The notes: generated by a model from the sequence alone, not told the origin. 56,885 nucleotides of DNA from an uncultured Eubacteriales bacterium (GCA_934394585.1 CAKRQU010000010.1:1-56885); one strand, 5' to 3'; counted from the stretch's first letter, positions 8,145 to 16,542 are shown. Translations and numbers: made by a program.

Positions 8145-8804
8145 CTACTTCCCGCCCATGTAAAAGCGCGGCACATCGCCCACTATCACTGTTTCGGCGA
8201 GGGCGACTTTTGCATTCAGCTCAAATTCCACATTTGATATCAGCGTCAGTATGCAGACTTTTGCATTTATATCCGCATATATTTTGTGCAGAGTCTGATT
8301 TATGCCGGCGGAAATAAATTCGCTTTCCAGCGTGCTTTCTACAGCTGCCTGAGGATCTATCGAAGCGGGCATCATCAGATTCGGAAATCTGCCGAAAATC
8401 ACCTCATCATCAAACATATTGCTGAAAGAAATTTCTATTTTGAATTCGCCGTAATTGTTGAAATCTTCTATTATGTATTCCGTTATTTTTGTCCGAAGTT
8501 CCGTCATTTTCATTGTATTTGCGGAAATGGAAGTGATTTTTCCGTTTGCATCGAGGCGTATATTTACCAGTTCTTCATATCCGATACCGCTTTCGGCAAG
8601 GGCACGCGCCGTCGCTTTGTTTATCATTTCGCTCACGGTATTGCGCGATTGCACGGTCGCTTCCAGCGTGACAAGCGGATCGAGCTTGTTGTTTACATAA
8701 GAAATCAGCATTATCGCGAGGGATAAAATCACTGCGATTATTATAGCCGCTTTATGGCTTTTTTTCAGTTTGTGCGGCGCTCTGCGGCGTATTACGGTTT
8801 CCAT
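8145..8804 (-). CDS. yunB: sporulation protein YunB
   Basis: A 219-residue protein with one N-terminal membrane segment (about residues 19-38, AAIIIAVILSLAIMLISYV). The extracytoplasmic domain follows the YunB pattern from NKATARAL to the C-terminal motif LAETVIVGDVPRFYMG. In Bacillus subtilis YunB is made in the mother cell and is needed for normal spores, though its biochemical role is unknown. Its presence suggests the organism forms endospores. GAGGTGAT lies before the ATG. It is transcribed alone, with terminators on both sides. Confidence 0.88.
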   Translation of the reverse strand: METVIRRRAPHKLKKSHKAAIIIAVILSLAIMLISYVNNKLDPLVTLEATVQSRNTVSEMINKATARALAESGIGYEELVNIRLDANGKITSISANTMKMTELRTKITEYIIEDFNNYGEFKIEISFSNMFDDEVIFGRFPNLMMPASIDPQAAVESTLESEFISAGINQTLHKIYADINAKVCILTLISNVEFELNAKVALAETVIVGDVPRFYMGGK

Positions 8805-8872
8805 ATTTTATCACCTCGGTTTCAATATATGCCGCGGCGGCTTTTTTGTTAAAAAATGCAAAAAGCGCAAAA

Positions 8873-8900
8873 AATAAAACGGCTTTTGCCGTTTTATTTT
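8873..8900 (-). terminator. intrinsic terminator overlapping the end of the lipoprotein gene
   Basis: Stem AAATAAAACGGC-tttt-GCCGTTTTATTT, with its outer arm overlapping the last codons of the gene ending at 8894. On the minus strand the outer arm is itself T-rich, so it can serve as terminator. Confidence 0.7.
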
Positions 8901-9538
8901 ACGTTTATTTTCACATAAGAGCAATACCATGTTTCCACATACCATATGCCCTCGTCATACGTATCTTTGAAAAGATATTCGTTTGCTTTTTCCGTCAGGT
9001 CAAAGCGCAGATAATATTCTCCCGCGGGCAGCTCCCACAGCTTGTCAAAGCTGCATTCCACGGCGTTGCCTTCCATATCCAGAACCTCGCGGTATTTCAT
9101 TTCGCTGTTGCCCACGTTTTCTATTTCAAATATGTCGCCCTCTCCGATATCGTATACGGGCATTTTGTCCTTGTAGGGAAGCATGTGTTTTGATAAGAGT
9201 ATTCCCTCGCCGTCGTGATATATCGTGCGCTCGGGAATGATTGTAGAAATGGTTTTGCAGCCGAGAATATTGAAATAAGATATTTCTTTCCCGTTCAGAT
9301 AAATGTGGGAATACGATACATCCGCGCGCGGGACTTCAGTATACGAGCGTGAATTTGAGGTGGTTTGCGTGGTTTCGGATGCGGTGGTGCCGGTGTCTGC
9401 CGTCGCGCTCGTGATATCCGATGCGGTTGTCACGGATGAAGAGGAATTTTCCGTTTCCTTATTATTTTCTTTTGCGGCGCAGGCAAAAAGACAAACGGAA
9501 ATTATTACCGTAAGAATGAGAGATAGAAATTTTTTCAT
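8894..9538 (-). CDS. putative lipoprotein with Thr/Ser-rich linker, unknown function
   Basis: The start is the ATG at 9538, which has a near-ideal AAGGAGATCACT upstream; an earlier in-frame start at 9568 would put ten charged residues before the signal peptide. The protein has 214 residues. A lipoprotein signal peptide ends in LFACA with the lipidated Cys at about residue 19. A Thr/Ser-rich linker follows to about residue 65. The folded domain of about 145 residues is rich in aromatic residues (LPAGEYYLRFDL, IWYVETWYCSYVKI) and probably beta-sheet. I do not recognise the domain. The product should sit on the outer face of the membrane. Confidence 0.8.
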   Translation of the reverse strand: MKKFLSLILTVIISVCLFACAAKENNKETENSSSSVTTASDITSATADTGTTASETTQTTSNSRSYTEVPRADVSYSHIYLNGKEISYFNILGCKTISTIIPERTIYHDGEGILLSKHMLPYKDKMPVYDIGEGDIFEIENVGNSEMKYREVLDMEGNAVECSFDKLWELPAGEYYLRFDLTEKANEYLFKDTYDEGIWYVETWYCSYVKINVK

Positions 9539-9604
9539 AGTGATCTCCTTTTTTGTTTTTGCTTTCATACAGTATATAGAAAATCCGCGCGACTTCGCAG
9601 AAAA

Positions 9605-9640
9605 ATAAAACGGAAGTTTTTTTAAAACTTCCGTTTTGAT
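9605..9640 (-). terminator. intrinsic terminator of the trigger-factor-like lipoprotein gene
   Basis: Perfect 14-bp stem AAAACGGAAGTTTT/AAAACTTCCGTTTT (9607-9620 and 9624-9637), with a T-run on the minus strand to the left. It separates the lipoprotein gene ending at 9649 from the next one starting at 9538. Confidence 0.85.
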
Positions 9641-9648
9641 ATTTAGCT

Positions 9649-11217
9649 TTAGTTTTTTGCGGCATTTATAAGGTCGATGTATTCTGCTCCCGAAACAGAG
9701 CGGCTCAGTTTATCGCCGAGTGAAGAGGCGAGATATCCAGTATAAAATTCGTATGCGTCATCGCCGTTGTAAACCACGGAGAAAAGGATTTTTTCTCTGT
9801 CCGCATTGTGCTTGCTTATTATTTCGGCGATATCTTTTTCGTATTTTTCATAAAGCCCGTCGAGTATATTGAAATCTTCCGAGAGCTTGTATGCAAAAAT
9901 CAGCTGCTTTGTCATAGTATCCACATGCTCGGAAAGGGAAGCTTTCAGAAATTCCTTTACGCTGCCGTAGGTATTGCCTGTTTTATTGTAGATGGCGAGC
10001 GCCGTTTCGTCGCCGAAACGCGTGGCTGCATCCATCACATATTTGCGCCAGCCGCCGTTTCCGCTTTCGTCGATATCATCGTTTTCCCAGTATTTGTCCT
10101 CGATTTTCATATATGCGTTTCTGAGCGCCTTGGCATCTTTTTTGAATGTCACAGCGGGGCTGTTGTAGAGATAATTCAGTATGCCGTCGTTATTTTCGGC
10201 ATAGCTCCACATATACAGCTCCTCGCGGAAATCAAACATGCTTTCAAAACCGTATTTTTCTTTTACCGCGGATGCAATATCGGATTTTTTGAAAATTTCT
10301 TTTATATGAATGCTTTCTTCTATCACGGTTTTTTTGCCGTCGTTTTCTTCTTCATAAGTTTTTGTGAAAGTTTCGCCGGATTTGCGTCCCGTGCCGAATG
10401 TTTCGAGATAATCCTCGGTTATATAAAAATACCTGTCGTCATAAACATCGGTTTTGTCCTCTTCGCCGTCTGTTTTCGTCACGTCCGTCACGTCGAGTTT
10501 AACGAGATCGCCTATCTCCATTTCCGCATTTTCAGCGGGCTTTACGATGGCGGGGATTATCGCGGAATAATAACCGGAAAGCACATTTTCCGTATATTCT
10601 CTGCCGCTGTACAAAAGCGCATATCGCGAAATATAGTCGGAAACGACTATCGAAAATTTCATCGTCTTTCCGGCGAGTTCGCTGTTTTTATAGTCCTCGG
10701 GAAATACCGCTTCGAAATCGTAGGATTTTATTTCGCTCGAGGTGCCTTTATTTATGGTGAGATATTTTGTTCCGTTGTTTTCATCTCCGGCTTCTGCCAG
10801 CGCCTTGTCAAAAAAAGCGTATTCGGGATCTGAAAACGGACGGTAATCGTTTACCTGAAGGGCGCTTTCGCCGTTCAGCTTGTATTCCTTTGCGGTTTCG
10901 CCGTCTGTCAGCTCTGCCGTGAGCACAAAGGAAAGAGTGCATCCCTCTTCCACAAAAGCATTGGAACCGAAATATGTGTTTGTGAGCGAGCGGCGGAAAG
11001 CTTCATAGCCAGATATCAGATCGGCGCGTATGGTGCTGTAATCAAAAGAGGGGGTTTTTGCGCCGCCGTAATCTATGGAAATGTAATCCGACAGATTTTC
11101 GTTCATCAGGAAATCTATCGGCGCGGTATTTTTGCCGCACGCGCAGAGAAGTGCCGAAGCCGATGTTACCACTGCCAGACACAGCGCGAGCTTTGATATG
11201 ATTTTGCCTTTTTTCAT
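9649..11217 (-). CDS. lipoprotein with trigger-factor-like (FKBP-type) domains
   Basis: 522 residues. A signal peptide ends in LLCAC, with the lipidated Cys at about residue 27. The segment SYDFEAVFPEDYKNSELAGKT (around residues 165-186) closely resembles the C-terminal end of the FKBP-type domain in trigger factor, where this VxFPExY..LaGK pattern is typical. A second similar module follows (about 230-310, starting MEIGDLVKLDV), and the C-terminal 200 residues are helical. This suggests an extracytoplasmic folding factor, comparable in role to PrsA-like lipoproteins. That role is inference, and prolyl-isomerase activity cannot be judged from the sequence. GGAGG precedes the start; the gene follows the Thr-rich lipoprotein by 24 bases, probably in one transcript. 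Confidence 0.72.
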   Translation of the reverse strand: MKKGKIISKLALCLAVVTSASALLCACGKNTAPIDFLMNENLSDYISIDYGGAKTPSFDYSTIRADLISGYEAFRRSLTNTYFGSNAFVEEGCTLSFVLTAELTDGETAKEYKLNGESALQVNDYRPFSDPEYAFFDKALAEAGDENNGTKYLTINKGTSSEIKSYDFEAVFPEDYKNSELAGKTMKFSIVVSDYISRYALLYSGREYTENVLSGYYSAIIPAIVKPAENAEMEIGDLVKLDVTDVTKTDGEEDKTDVYDDRYFYITEDYLETFGTGRKSGETFTKTYEEENDGKKTVIEESIHIKEIFKKSDIASAVKEKYGFESMFDFREELYMWSYAENNDGILNYLYNSPAVTFKKDAKALRNAYMKIEDKYWENDDIDESGNGGWRKYVMDAATRFGDETALAIYNKTGNTYGSVKEFLKASLSEHVDTMTKQLIFAYKLSEDFNILDGLYEKYEKDIAEIISKHNADREKILFSVVYNGDDAYEFYTGYLASSLGDKLSRSVSGAEYIDLINAAKN

Positions 11218-11241
11218 TTTGTCCTCCGTAATTTTCCCGAT

Positions 11242-11895
11242 TTACAAAAGTATTGTGGGAGTGGTATATCTGTTTTCCTGCGTCGTTTCTTCCGGCTCGG
11301 CAGTCGCAGTCGTAGCCGTGGTGGCTGTGGTTTCCGCTGTCGTGGCAGTGGTTGCTGTCGTCGCCGTGCCGGCTGTTACCGTGGCAGTAGTCGCAGTTGT
11401 TGCGGTTGTCGCAGTTGTCACGGTTGCGGTTTCGGCGGCAGAGGTGGTTCGCGATGTGGTGGTTTTTGTTGTTTCTGTCGTGCGCGTCGTCGCGGTAAAT
11501 GTGGTTTTTGTCGTCGCGCGCGTTGTCGCTTTCGTCGTCGCGGTGACGGTCATTTCTGCTTCTTTTGTAGTTTGAGTCGAGGAAGTCGCCGACGATTTCT
11601 GCGTTGTTGTCTGTGTCGCTGTTTGCGTAGTGGTCGCAGTTTGCTCTGTCGTCTGCGTCGTCGTTTCTGTCGTATCGGAAATTTCCGCAGTGAGCTCGCT
11701 TGTTTTTTGCATATCGGTGCTTTGCGTATATTCCGATGTGTCCAACGAGGTGAGAAATTCCGACGAGGAAGAGGCTGCGGGCGTATCGGGAGCGGGATCG
11801 GGCTTAGGCGCTGGTTTATCCTTTGCGCAGCCGCAAAGAATTATCGCCGCCGAAAGCAATACCGTTATCATGATTAGAATTAAGATTTTTTTCAT
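11242..11895 (-). CDS. Thr-rich lipoprotein with no recognisable folded domain
   Basis: I choose the ATG at 11895 (MKKILILIMITVLL). It lies about 24 bases after the expected transcription start, whereas the in-frame start at 11964 would begin upstream of the promoter. The 217 residues are a lipoprotein signal peptide (lipobox ILCGC), a Pro/Asp/Ser segment, and then about 160 residues of almost pure Thr/Ala/Val/Glu repeats (TTATTATTA type) ending in TTPTILL. Only 24 bases separate its stop from the next start, so no downstream domain has been lost there. It resembles the linkers of neighbouring envelope proteins without their enzyme domains. Possible roles are a surface spacer or O-glycosylation scaffold; neither can be shown from sequence. 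Confidence 0.72.
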   Translation of the reverse strand: MKKILILIMITVLLSAAIILCGCAKDKPAPKPDPAPDTPAASSSSEFLTSLDTSEYTQSTDMQKTSELTAEISDTTETTTQTTEQTATTTQTATQTTTQKSSATSSTQTTKEAEMTVTATTKATTRATTKTTFTATTRTTETTKTTTSRTTSAAETATVTTATTATTATTATVTAGTATTATTATTAETTATTATTATAEPEETTQENRYTTPTILL

Positions 11896-11925
11896 ATTGC
11901 ACACCGTAAAATTCATTATGAATAT

Positions 11926-11954
11926 ATTATATACTCTTTTGCTTTTGATGTCAA
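11926..11954 (-). promoter_or_regulatory. consensus sigma-A promoter for the Thr-rich lipoprotein operon
   Basis: On the minus strand a perfect TTGACA (11954-11949), a 17-base spacer and a perfect TATAAT (11931-11926) precede the gene starting at 11895. This is the strongest promoter match in the window and suggests high expression of the two lipoprotein genes behind it. Confidence 0.85.
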
Positions 11955-11959
11955 GAAAT

Positions 11960-11991
11960 AACACAGGGAATCCGCGAGGTTTCCCTGTGTT
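11960..11991 (-). terminator. hairpin terminator left behind by a gene remnant
   Basis: AACACAGGGAA (11960-11970) and TTCCCTGTGTT (11981-11991) form an 11-bp stem 17 bases beyond the stop of the remnant at 12008. It would also insulate the promoter at 11926-11954 from upstream readthrough. Confidence 0.65.
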
Positions 11992-12007
11992 TTGCCGTAT
12001 TTTTGAT

Positions 12008-12166
12008 TTATTCTCCGAGAAGCATTGTCTTTACCTGCCCGATAAAAGCCACCTTTTCTTCATCGGTCATCCTGCCGTATTCGTCGGTAGAGCTTGCTAA
12101 AGGACTCTGAAACGGGACAATATAAATTTCTCCCGATTTATCAAGAGAAATTTTAAAAAATATCCG
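12008..12166 (-). pseudogene. 3' remnant of a protein-coding gene
   Basis: The minus strand holds an open frame of about 53 codons with good coding character, ending at the TAA at 12008-12010. The C-terminal part reads EYGRMTDEEKVAFIGQVKTM and, before it, SLDKSGEIYIVPFQSPLA. No ATG, GTG or TTG start with a ribosome-binding site exists in frame, and its 5' side runs straight into the terminator at 12172-12220. It keeps a hairpin behind its stop. I read it as the end of a gene whose front was deleted; the family is not recognised. Confidence 0.5.
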
Positions 12167-12171
12167 AAAAT

Positions 12172-12220
12172 AAAAAAAGAACGGACGCCCGTTTTTTTTC
12201 GGGCGTCCGTTCTTTTTTTT
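12172..12220. terminator. strong bidirectional intrinsic terminator
   Basis: A perfect 14-bp stem AGAACGGACGCCCG / CGGGCGTCCGTTCT with an 8-T loop, flanked by an A-run on the left and a T-run on the right, works on both strands. On the minus strand it ends the transcript of the large secreted protein and its small companion peptide. Confidence 0.92.
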
Positions 12221-12256
12221 GCGCCATGTGCGCCATGGCGTTTGAAATCAGAGGGA

Positions 12257-12370
12257 TCAGAGATCCTCGCTACCGAGCTCTTCGCCGCCTCCGAGATCGG
12301 AGGATGTGATTATATCTTCACCGGCAAACTCGATAACCTCTATTTCAGGTGCTGTGAAAAGTTCTTTCAT
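12257..12370 (-). CDS. small acidic peptide (37 residues)
   Basis: ATG at 12370 with AAGAAAGGAAATAAAT upstream, stop TGA at 12257-12259. The sequence begins MKELFTAPEIEVIEFAGEDI and continues with ITSSDLGGGEELGSEDL. It starts 21 bases after the stop of the 1270-residue secreted protein and ends just before a strong terminator, so it is the last cistron of that transcript. From memory it resembles short Firmicutes proteins of the form MKK-Y-PEIEVI-F-EDIITTS-GG; I cannot verify this here. No signal peptide and no maturation enzyme are nearby. Function unknown. Confidence 0.72.
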   Translation of the reverse strand: MKELFTAPEIEVIEFAGEDIITSSDLGGGEELGSEDL

Positions 12371-12391
12371 ATTTATTTCCTTTCTTTGGGG

Positions 12392-15300
12392 TTAATCCAA
12401 GTTAAGACCGAATTCGGATGTCGTAGCTTTGTAAGCGTCGTGTGCCTGCGTAGCATTCATACCTTCGAGATAGAATTTCACGTTTACTACTTCTATGCTG
12501 TTGTCGGCAGAGCCTTTGAGCGAGCCTAAAGTGCCTTCCGTATCATTTCCATTAAGCTGACCTGCAATGGCGCCTATATAGAAAAGATTGAGAGGAGCAT
12601 CGCCGGCGTATGTTGCGAAGAACGAGTTGTTCTTGCCTGCATCGGTATTTTTGGAGGGATTTGCTACAGCAGTGGAGCCACCGGACATACCTGCTTTGTA
12701 GCCTATGAGCGCTGTAGAAGCGTTTGTTGTGGCACCGAGATAGTTGGCGGCAACGTTTGTCATGAAATCAACGGGAGTGCCGTTTACGCAGAACATATAC
12801 GCATATCTCTGCACACCGCTTATCGTTATGGGATTATATGTTGCGAGGAGATGAACGTATGATGTACCGTCGGCGGATATTGCAGTAGAGTTGTGTGCTT
12901 GGAAATAACCGGATTTTAATGTTGTTGCGTATGCAAAGTACGGCGAATTTGCTACGATTTTAAAGCTGTTTGCGTATTGAAGCGTTTCGCCGGCACAGGT
13001 ATTAAGAGCTATTCCGAAGCCGCCTGCGTTTGCTGTATTGTAGGGATTGTACTTCAGACCTTCTTTAAATCCGAGCATGCCGGAGAAAAGACCGAGATCT
13101 TTACTTTCGATTTTTACATTCTTGATCTTGTAGAGCATTTCTACAGTATAACCTGTCTTTGCTATTTCGAGCATATCCTCATTTGTCTTGTCTGTGAACT
13201 GTACAGCCAGAGAGGAACCGCCGTTTTCGGAGCCTTTGAGCGTGATGGAAGCGAAATTGCTGTCATTTGTGGGCGCCTTGTAATCGATGCCTTCATTTGA
13301 CATGGAGAAGGAACGTACGGTTATCTTATCCGCGCCAAGACCTCTGTTCCAGAGAACGTTTGCGCCGCCGGAAAGGAGATTTGTGAATGTGCCGTCCGTA
13401 GTGAGGGCGGCTGTGCCGTCATAGGTTCTGCTTACGAGCAGATCCATGTAAGGAACGGGAAGATTCTGGGATACGTCTTTGTCGCACTTGGAGCAGTGGA
13501 GAGTTCTGTTTCCGTCTGCATCCGTGCCGTAAGCCGTAGCCGCCGTGAAATCGTGACCGGATGTGGATACTGTGAGATACTGAACAGTTCCGCACTCGGA
13601 GCATTTTCTTTCGGCTTTGCCCGTTTCCGTGCATGTGGCTTCGGAAGTAACCTTCCAGCCGTCGGAGGCTTTGGAATTTGTCACTGTTTCGTCTGTGCCG
13701 TCGATAGTGCCGGCGAGACCCGTAGTGCCTTCACCCCATTTGTGACCGTTGGCTTTTACTACGAGAGTCTGCGTGAATTTACCGCAGGATACGCATGTTC
13801 TTGTGTATTCGCCGTCTTCCGTGCAGGAAGCTGCTGTCACAGTTTTCCAACCGTCGGAAGCCTTTGTATCGGAAACTGTCTGCTCTGTTTCCTTGATTGT
13901 GCCGGTAAGACCCGTCACGCCGTCTGCAGCGTATTTGTGACCGCCGAGAATTTCTATTATGTCACCGTAAACTTTACCGCAGTGTGCGCATGTTACGCCT
14001 GCTGTGCCGTTTTCGGCGGGTTCGCATGTTGCGGGTTTAATTGTCTTATAGCCTTCCGCAGCTGTTGTGTATGTGCCGTCTGTCTTCTGGAGGATTTCAC
14101 CTTTTACGGGAGTATGAGCGCATTCCGTAAAGAGGCTTGTGGAATCCATGAAGCTTGCGGCTACCTGATCTGCCGTGAGGGCAGCCGTGTAGAATTTGAA
14201 GCCGTAGAGGTCTATAAAGTTTCCGCTTGCGCTGCCGTAGAGCGGGAAATCTATCCCGCCGTTGATCAGAGTCTGAGTACCGTCGTTTGCGGTATCGGCG
14301 CCTATGTAGAATTTGTGGAGGTTTTCAGCGTCGTCTGCGAGGTATATTTTCTGGATAGTCTTACTTGCGCTGTTTACTTTCTTGCCATCGACATAGAACT
14401 CAACAGTGTTGCCGGATTCCGTGGGTGTCACGACTATCGTGTATGTATAGAACCAGTTGCCGTCAACGGAAGCGGACCACAAGTCTTTGCTTTTCATAAA
14501 TGAGGGATTGAAGCCACCGTTGCCTGCCTTATTGTAGATGTAAGCGTAAGGAAGGCATTTATCATTTACTGCAAAGCCCCAGTTGCCTTTACCGGTCACG
14601 CCGTTTGTCGTCTGAGAAGAACTTCCTGCCGTGCAGCAGAAAATACCGATAACTTTCTTTGTCGACGATACTTTAAGGCGCATCGTCATTTCGAGAGTGA
14701 AACCGTAATCAGTGATGAGCTTTTTGTAAGCCTGAGAATCGCCGGCATCTGTGTTTGCGAAATCAGTGCCGAGTTCATTGTTTGCAGCTATTGCAAGACC
14801 CATGAGCTTAACGCCGACAGCCGCTGCATTTTCGGAAGAAAGATGCATATATCTCAGTTTGCCGTCTGCTGTTGTCTTGGGCTTATCGTAACCGAATCTT
14901 TGGGAATAGTTGGCTGATTTTATTATGCTGAGCTTTGCTCCGCCTGTCACGAAGTCTACATTTCTTGCCGTATCGCTGTCGATATAGGACTGGAGAGTTT
15001 CGGCTGTGATGTATACGTCTTCTGCGCCGACGCCTTTGAAATCAAAGTAATCGGTGAGGTTTGTTCCCGAGTCTGCACCGGTTGCCGATGCGATTACGGA
15101 AGCATCTTCAAGACCCTGCTTTACTCTTACGTCAACGAAAGCGAGAGGAGCCTCGCCGGCGTACTTGAGTTTGTATCCGCATGTGTCGCAAGTCTTGCAG
15201 AGTATCTGCGATTTCGTCAGAGAAGCCGCGGATACCACGGAGGGCTCTGTGGTATACTTGTGATCGCAAGCCGCCTGATTGAAATAAGTTCTTGCGGAGC

Positions 15301-16204
15301 TGGAGTATTTCGCGAGAGCGTTTACCGCTTTGGAAGACGGATTGTGCGAGAGAAGATCGAAAATATTGTAAGAAAGCGTTTTGCTGTTTACGTTTGTGCC
15401 GTTTACGGTGAACGTGACCTTACCCGTGATGCAGGCTGCGGGGATGGCTACGTCTGCCGCATATGTGTTTTCCTTGCCCTCAACGGGAACGGAAGCGAAA
15501 ACAGCTGTTTTTTCCGTTTCAACGCCTGCGGCAAGATCTGTGTATTTCACCGTTACCTTGCAGTCGGAAGCGGCGGAAACGAATGTGAGTCTGAATATGG
15601 GGGCAGCCGCGCTGAGAACAGCTATGTTCTTGAGCGTAACGCCGTTTTCGGTACCTGTGAGCGCCTTTGTTGTTCCGAAAACGAGAGTGCCTGTGGCGTA
15701 TTTCTGATAATCTTCGAACCGGGAAAGAACGGAATTTACGGAGCCTTCGTCACCTGCTGTGCCTGCGAGTGTTTCGCATTCGGCGCAGTAGTTGAGAAGA
15801 TCCACGAGAAGAGTTCTGAGAGCATCGTCCGCATTCGGAAGCATAGCAGCTATGTATGCGAGGACGGAAGCTTCTTTTGTGACCACTTCCGTATCGCCGT
15901 CCTTGAATGTGAGCGAAACCGTTTTGGAAGCGAGCGAGGGAGCAACGCCTACTTTGAAATCGTAGTTGTTTCCGGAAGCCGTGCCGTTTACGGTTACTTC
16001 ATAAGAACCTGTTTTTGCCACGAGAACCGGATTTTTACCGGGAAAGTTTGTTGCCGCTATCGAGAGCCTGAGAGAGATTTTCTCATCGAGCACAAGACTG
16101 CACGAAACGGCGGGAGCAGTATCTGCCGCCGCTACGGGCAGGCAGGCACCGAAAACCGTGACGATCATCAGTACCGCGAGCAGCATGGAAAAGATTTTCT
16201 TCAT
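12392..16204 (-). CDS. large secreted multidomain protein with LamG-like domains and CxxC repeats
   Basis: The start is the ATG at 16204 (MKKIFSMLLAVLMIVTVFGA), with GGAGAACAAAAC upstream. The 1270 residues begin with a signal peptide to about residue 28. Next come beta-rich modules (about 30-330) of the kind common in clostridial surface proteins, ending in helical LNYCAE and LAKYSSSART motifs. Two likely concanavalin/LamG-type domains follow (about 370-700 and 920-1260; VEFYVDGKKVN, FYIGADTANDGTQ). Between and before them are five Cys pairs: CDTCG near 340, CAHCG near 738, CVSCG near 803, CSECG near 868 and CSKCD near 904. No catalytic domain, LPXTG or SLH motif is visible. It is probably an extracellular carbohydrate-binding or adhesion protein. 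Confidence 0.8.
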   Translation of the reverse strand: MKKIFSMLLAVLMIVTVFGACLPVAAADTAPAVSCSLVLDEKISLRLSIAATNFPGKNPVLVAKTGSYEVTVNGTASGNNYDFKVGVAPSLASKTVSLTFKDGDTEVVTKEASVLAYIAAMLPNADDALRTLLVDLLNYCAECETLAGTAGDEGSVNSVLSRFEDYQKYATGTLVFGTTKALTGTENGVTLKNIAVLSAAAPIFRLTFVSAASDCKVTVKYTDLAAGVETEKTAVFASVPVEGKENTYAADVAIPAACITGKVTFTVNGTNVNSKTLSYNIFDLLSHNPSSKAVNALAKYSSSARTYFNQAACDHKYTTEPSVVSAASLTKSQILCKTCDTCGYKLKYAGEAPLAFVDVRVKQGLEDASVIASATGADSGTNLTDYFDFKGVGAEDVYITAETLQSYIDSDTARNVDFVTGGAKLSIIKSANYSQRFGYDKPKTTADGKLRYMHLSSENAAAVGVKLMGLAIAANNELGTDFANTDAGDSQAYKKLITDYGFTLEMTMRLKVSSTKKVIGIFCCTAGSSSQTTNGVTGKGNWGFAVNDKCLPYAYIYNKAGNGGFNPSFMKSKDLWSASVDGNWFYTYTIVVTPTESGNTVEFYVDGKKVNSASKTIQKIYLADDAENLHKFYIGADTANDGTQTLINGGIDFPLYGSASGNFIDLYGFKFYTAALTADQVAASFMDSTSLFTECAHTPVKGEILQKTDGTYTTAAEGYKTIKPATCEPAENGTAGVTCAHCGKVYGDIIEILGGHKYAADGVTGLTGTIKETEQTVSDTKASDGWKTVTAASCTEDGEYTRTCVSCGKFTQTLVVKANGHKWGEGTTGLAGTIDGTDETVTNSKASDGWKVTSEATCTETGKAERKCSECGTVQYLTVSTSGHDFTAATAYGTDADGNRTLHCSKCDKDVSQNLPVPYMDLLVSRTYDGTAALTTDGTFTNLLSGGANVLWNRGLGADKITVRSFSMSNEGIDYKAPTNDSNFASITLKGSENGGSSLAVQFTDKTNEDMLEIAKTGYTVEMLYKIKNVKIESKDLGLFSGMLGFKEGLKYNPYNTANAGGFGIALNTCAGETLQYANSFKIVANSPYFAYATTLKSGYFQAHNSTAISADGTSYVHLLATYNPITISGVQRYAYMFCVNGTPVDFMTNVAANYLGATTNASTALIGYKAGMSGGSTAVANPSKNTDAGKNNSFFATYAGDAPLNLFYIGAIAGQLNGNDTEGTLGSLKGSADNSIEVVNVKFYLEGMNATQAHDAYKATTSEFGLNLD

Positions 16205-16232
16205 GTTTTGTTCTCCTTTTATGATATTGTTT

Positions 16233-16290
16233 TGCCGCGGAAAAAACTGCATTTTTCTCCCGCGGCGCTATGAAGCCGACACCGTCGGCT
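16233..16290 (-). other. two hairpins in the leader of the secreted-protein mRNA
   Basis: The roughly 100-nt leader can form AGCCGAC-ggt-GTCGGCT (16274-16290) near its 5' end and a larger stem GCCGCGG/CCGCGGC (16233-16265). No T-run follows, so these are more likely mRNA-stabilising structures than an attenuator. Confidence 0.45.
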
Positions 16291-16308
16291 CATACTTTGC
16301 TAACATAT

Positions 16309-16337
16309 ATTTTACAACAAATATATAATATTGTCAA
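16309..16337 (-). promoter_or_regulatory. promoter of the large secreted protein gene
   Basis: Minus-strand TTGACA (16337-16332), 17-base spacer, TAAAAT (16314-16309), about 105 bases before the start codon. Confidence 0.8.
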
Positions 16338-16488
16338 TAGATTTATTAATTTTGCGTAGAATGGCAAATGGAAATGACTTATTTTCTGCGTTTTGCACAA
16401 AAAAGGCGGGAAAAGCTGTGCATTTTGAAATTTCTATGAAAAATACGGGTGAAAAAGCCAACCGCGGGTTGCCCGTATATGCAAACAG

Positions 16489-16531
16489 AAGCACGCAAAA
16501 GGTCTTATCTGCTTCGACTTTTTGCGTGCTT
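16489..16531 (-). terminator. intrinsic terminator behind glmS
   Basis: Stem AAGCACGCAAAA (16489-16500) with TTTTGCGTGCTT (16520-16531), a few bases past the glmS stop. Read on the minus strand, the A-rich arm supplies the terminal U-tract. The rest of the gap to 16338 shows nothing further. Confidence 0.65.
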
Positions 16532-16542
16532 TTGCATTATAT

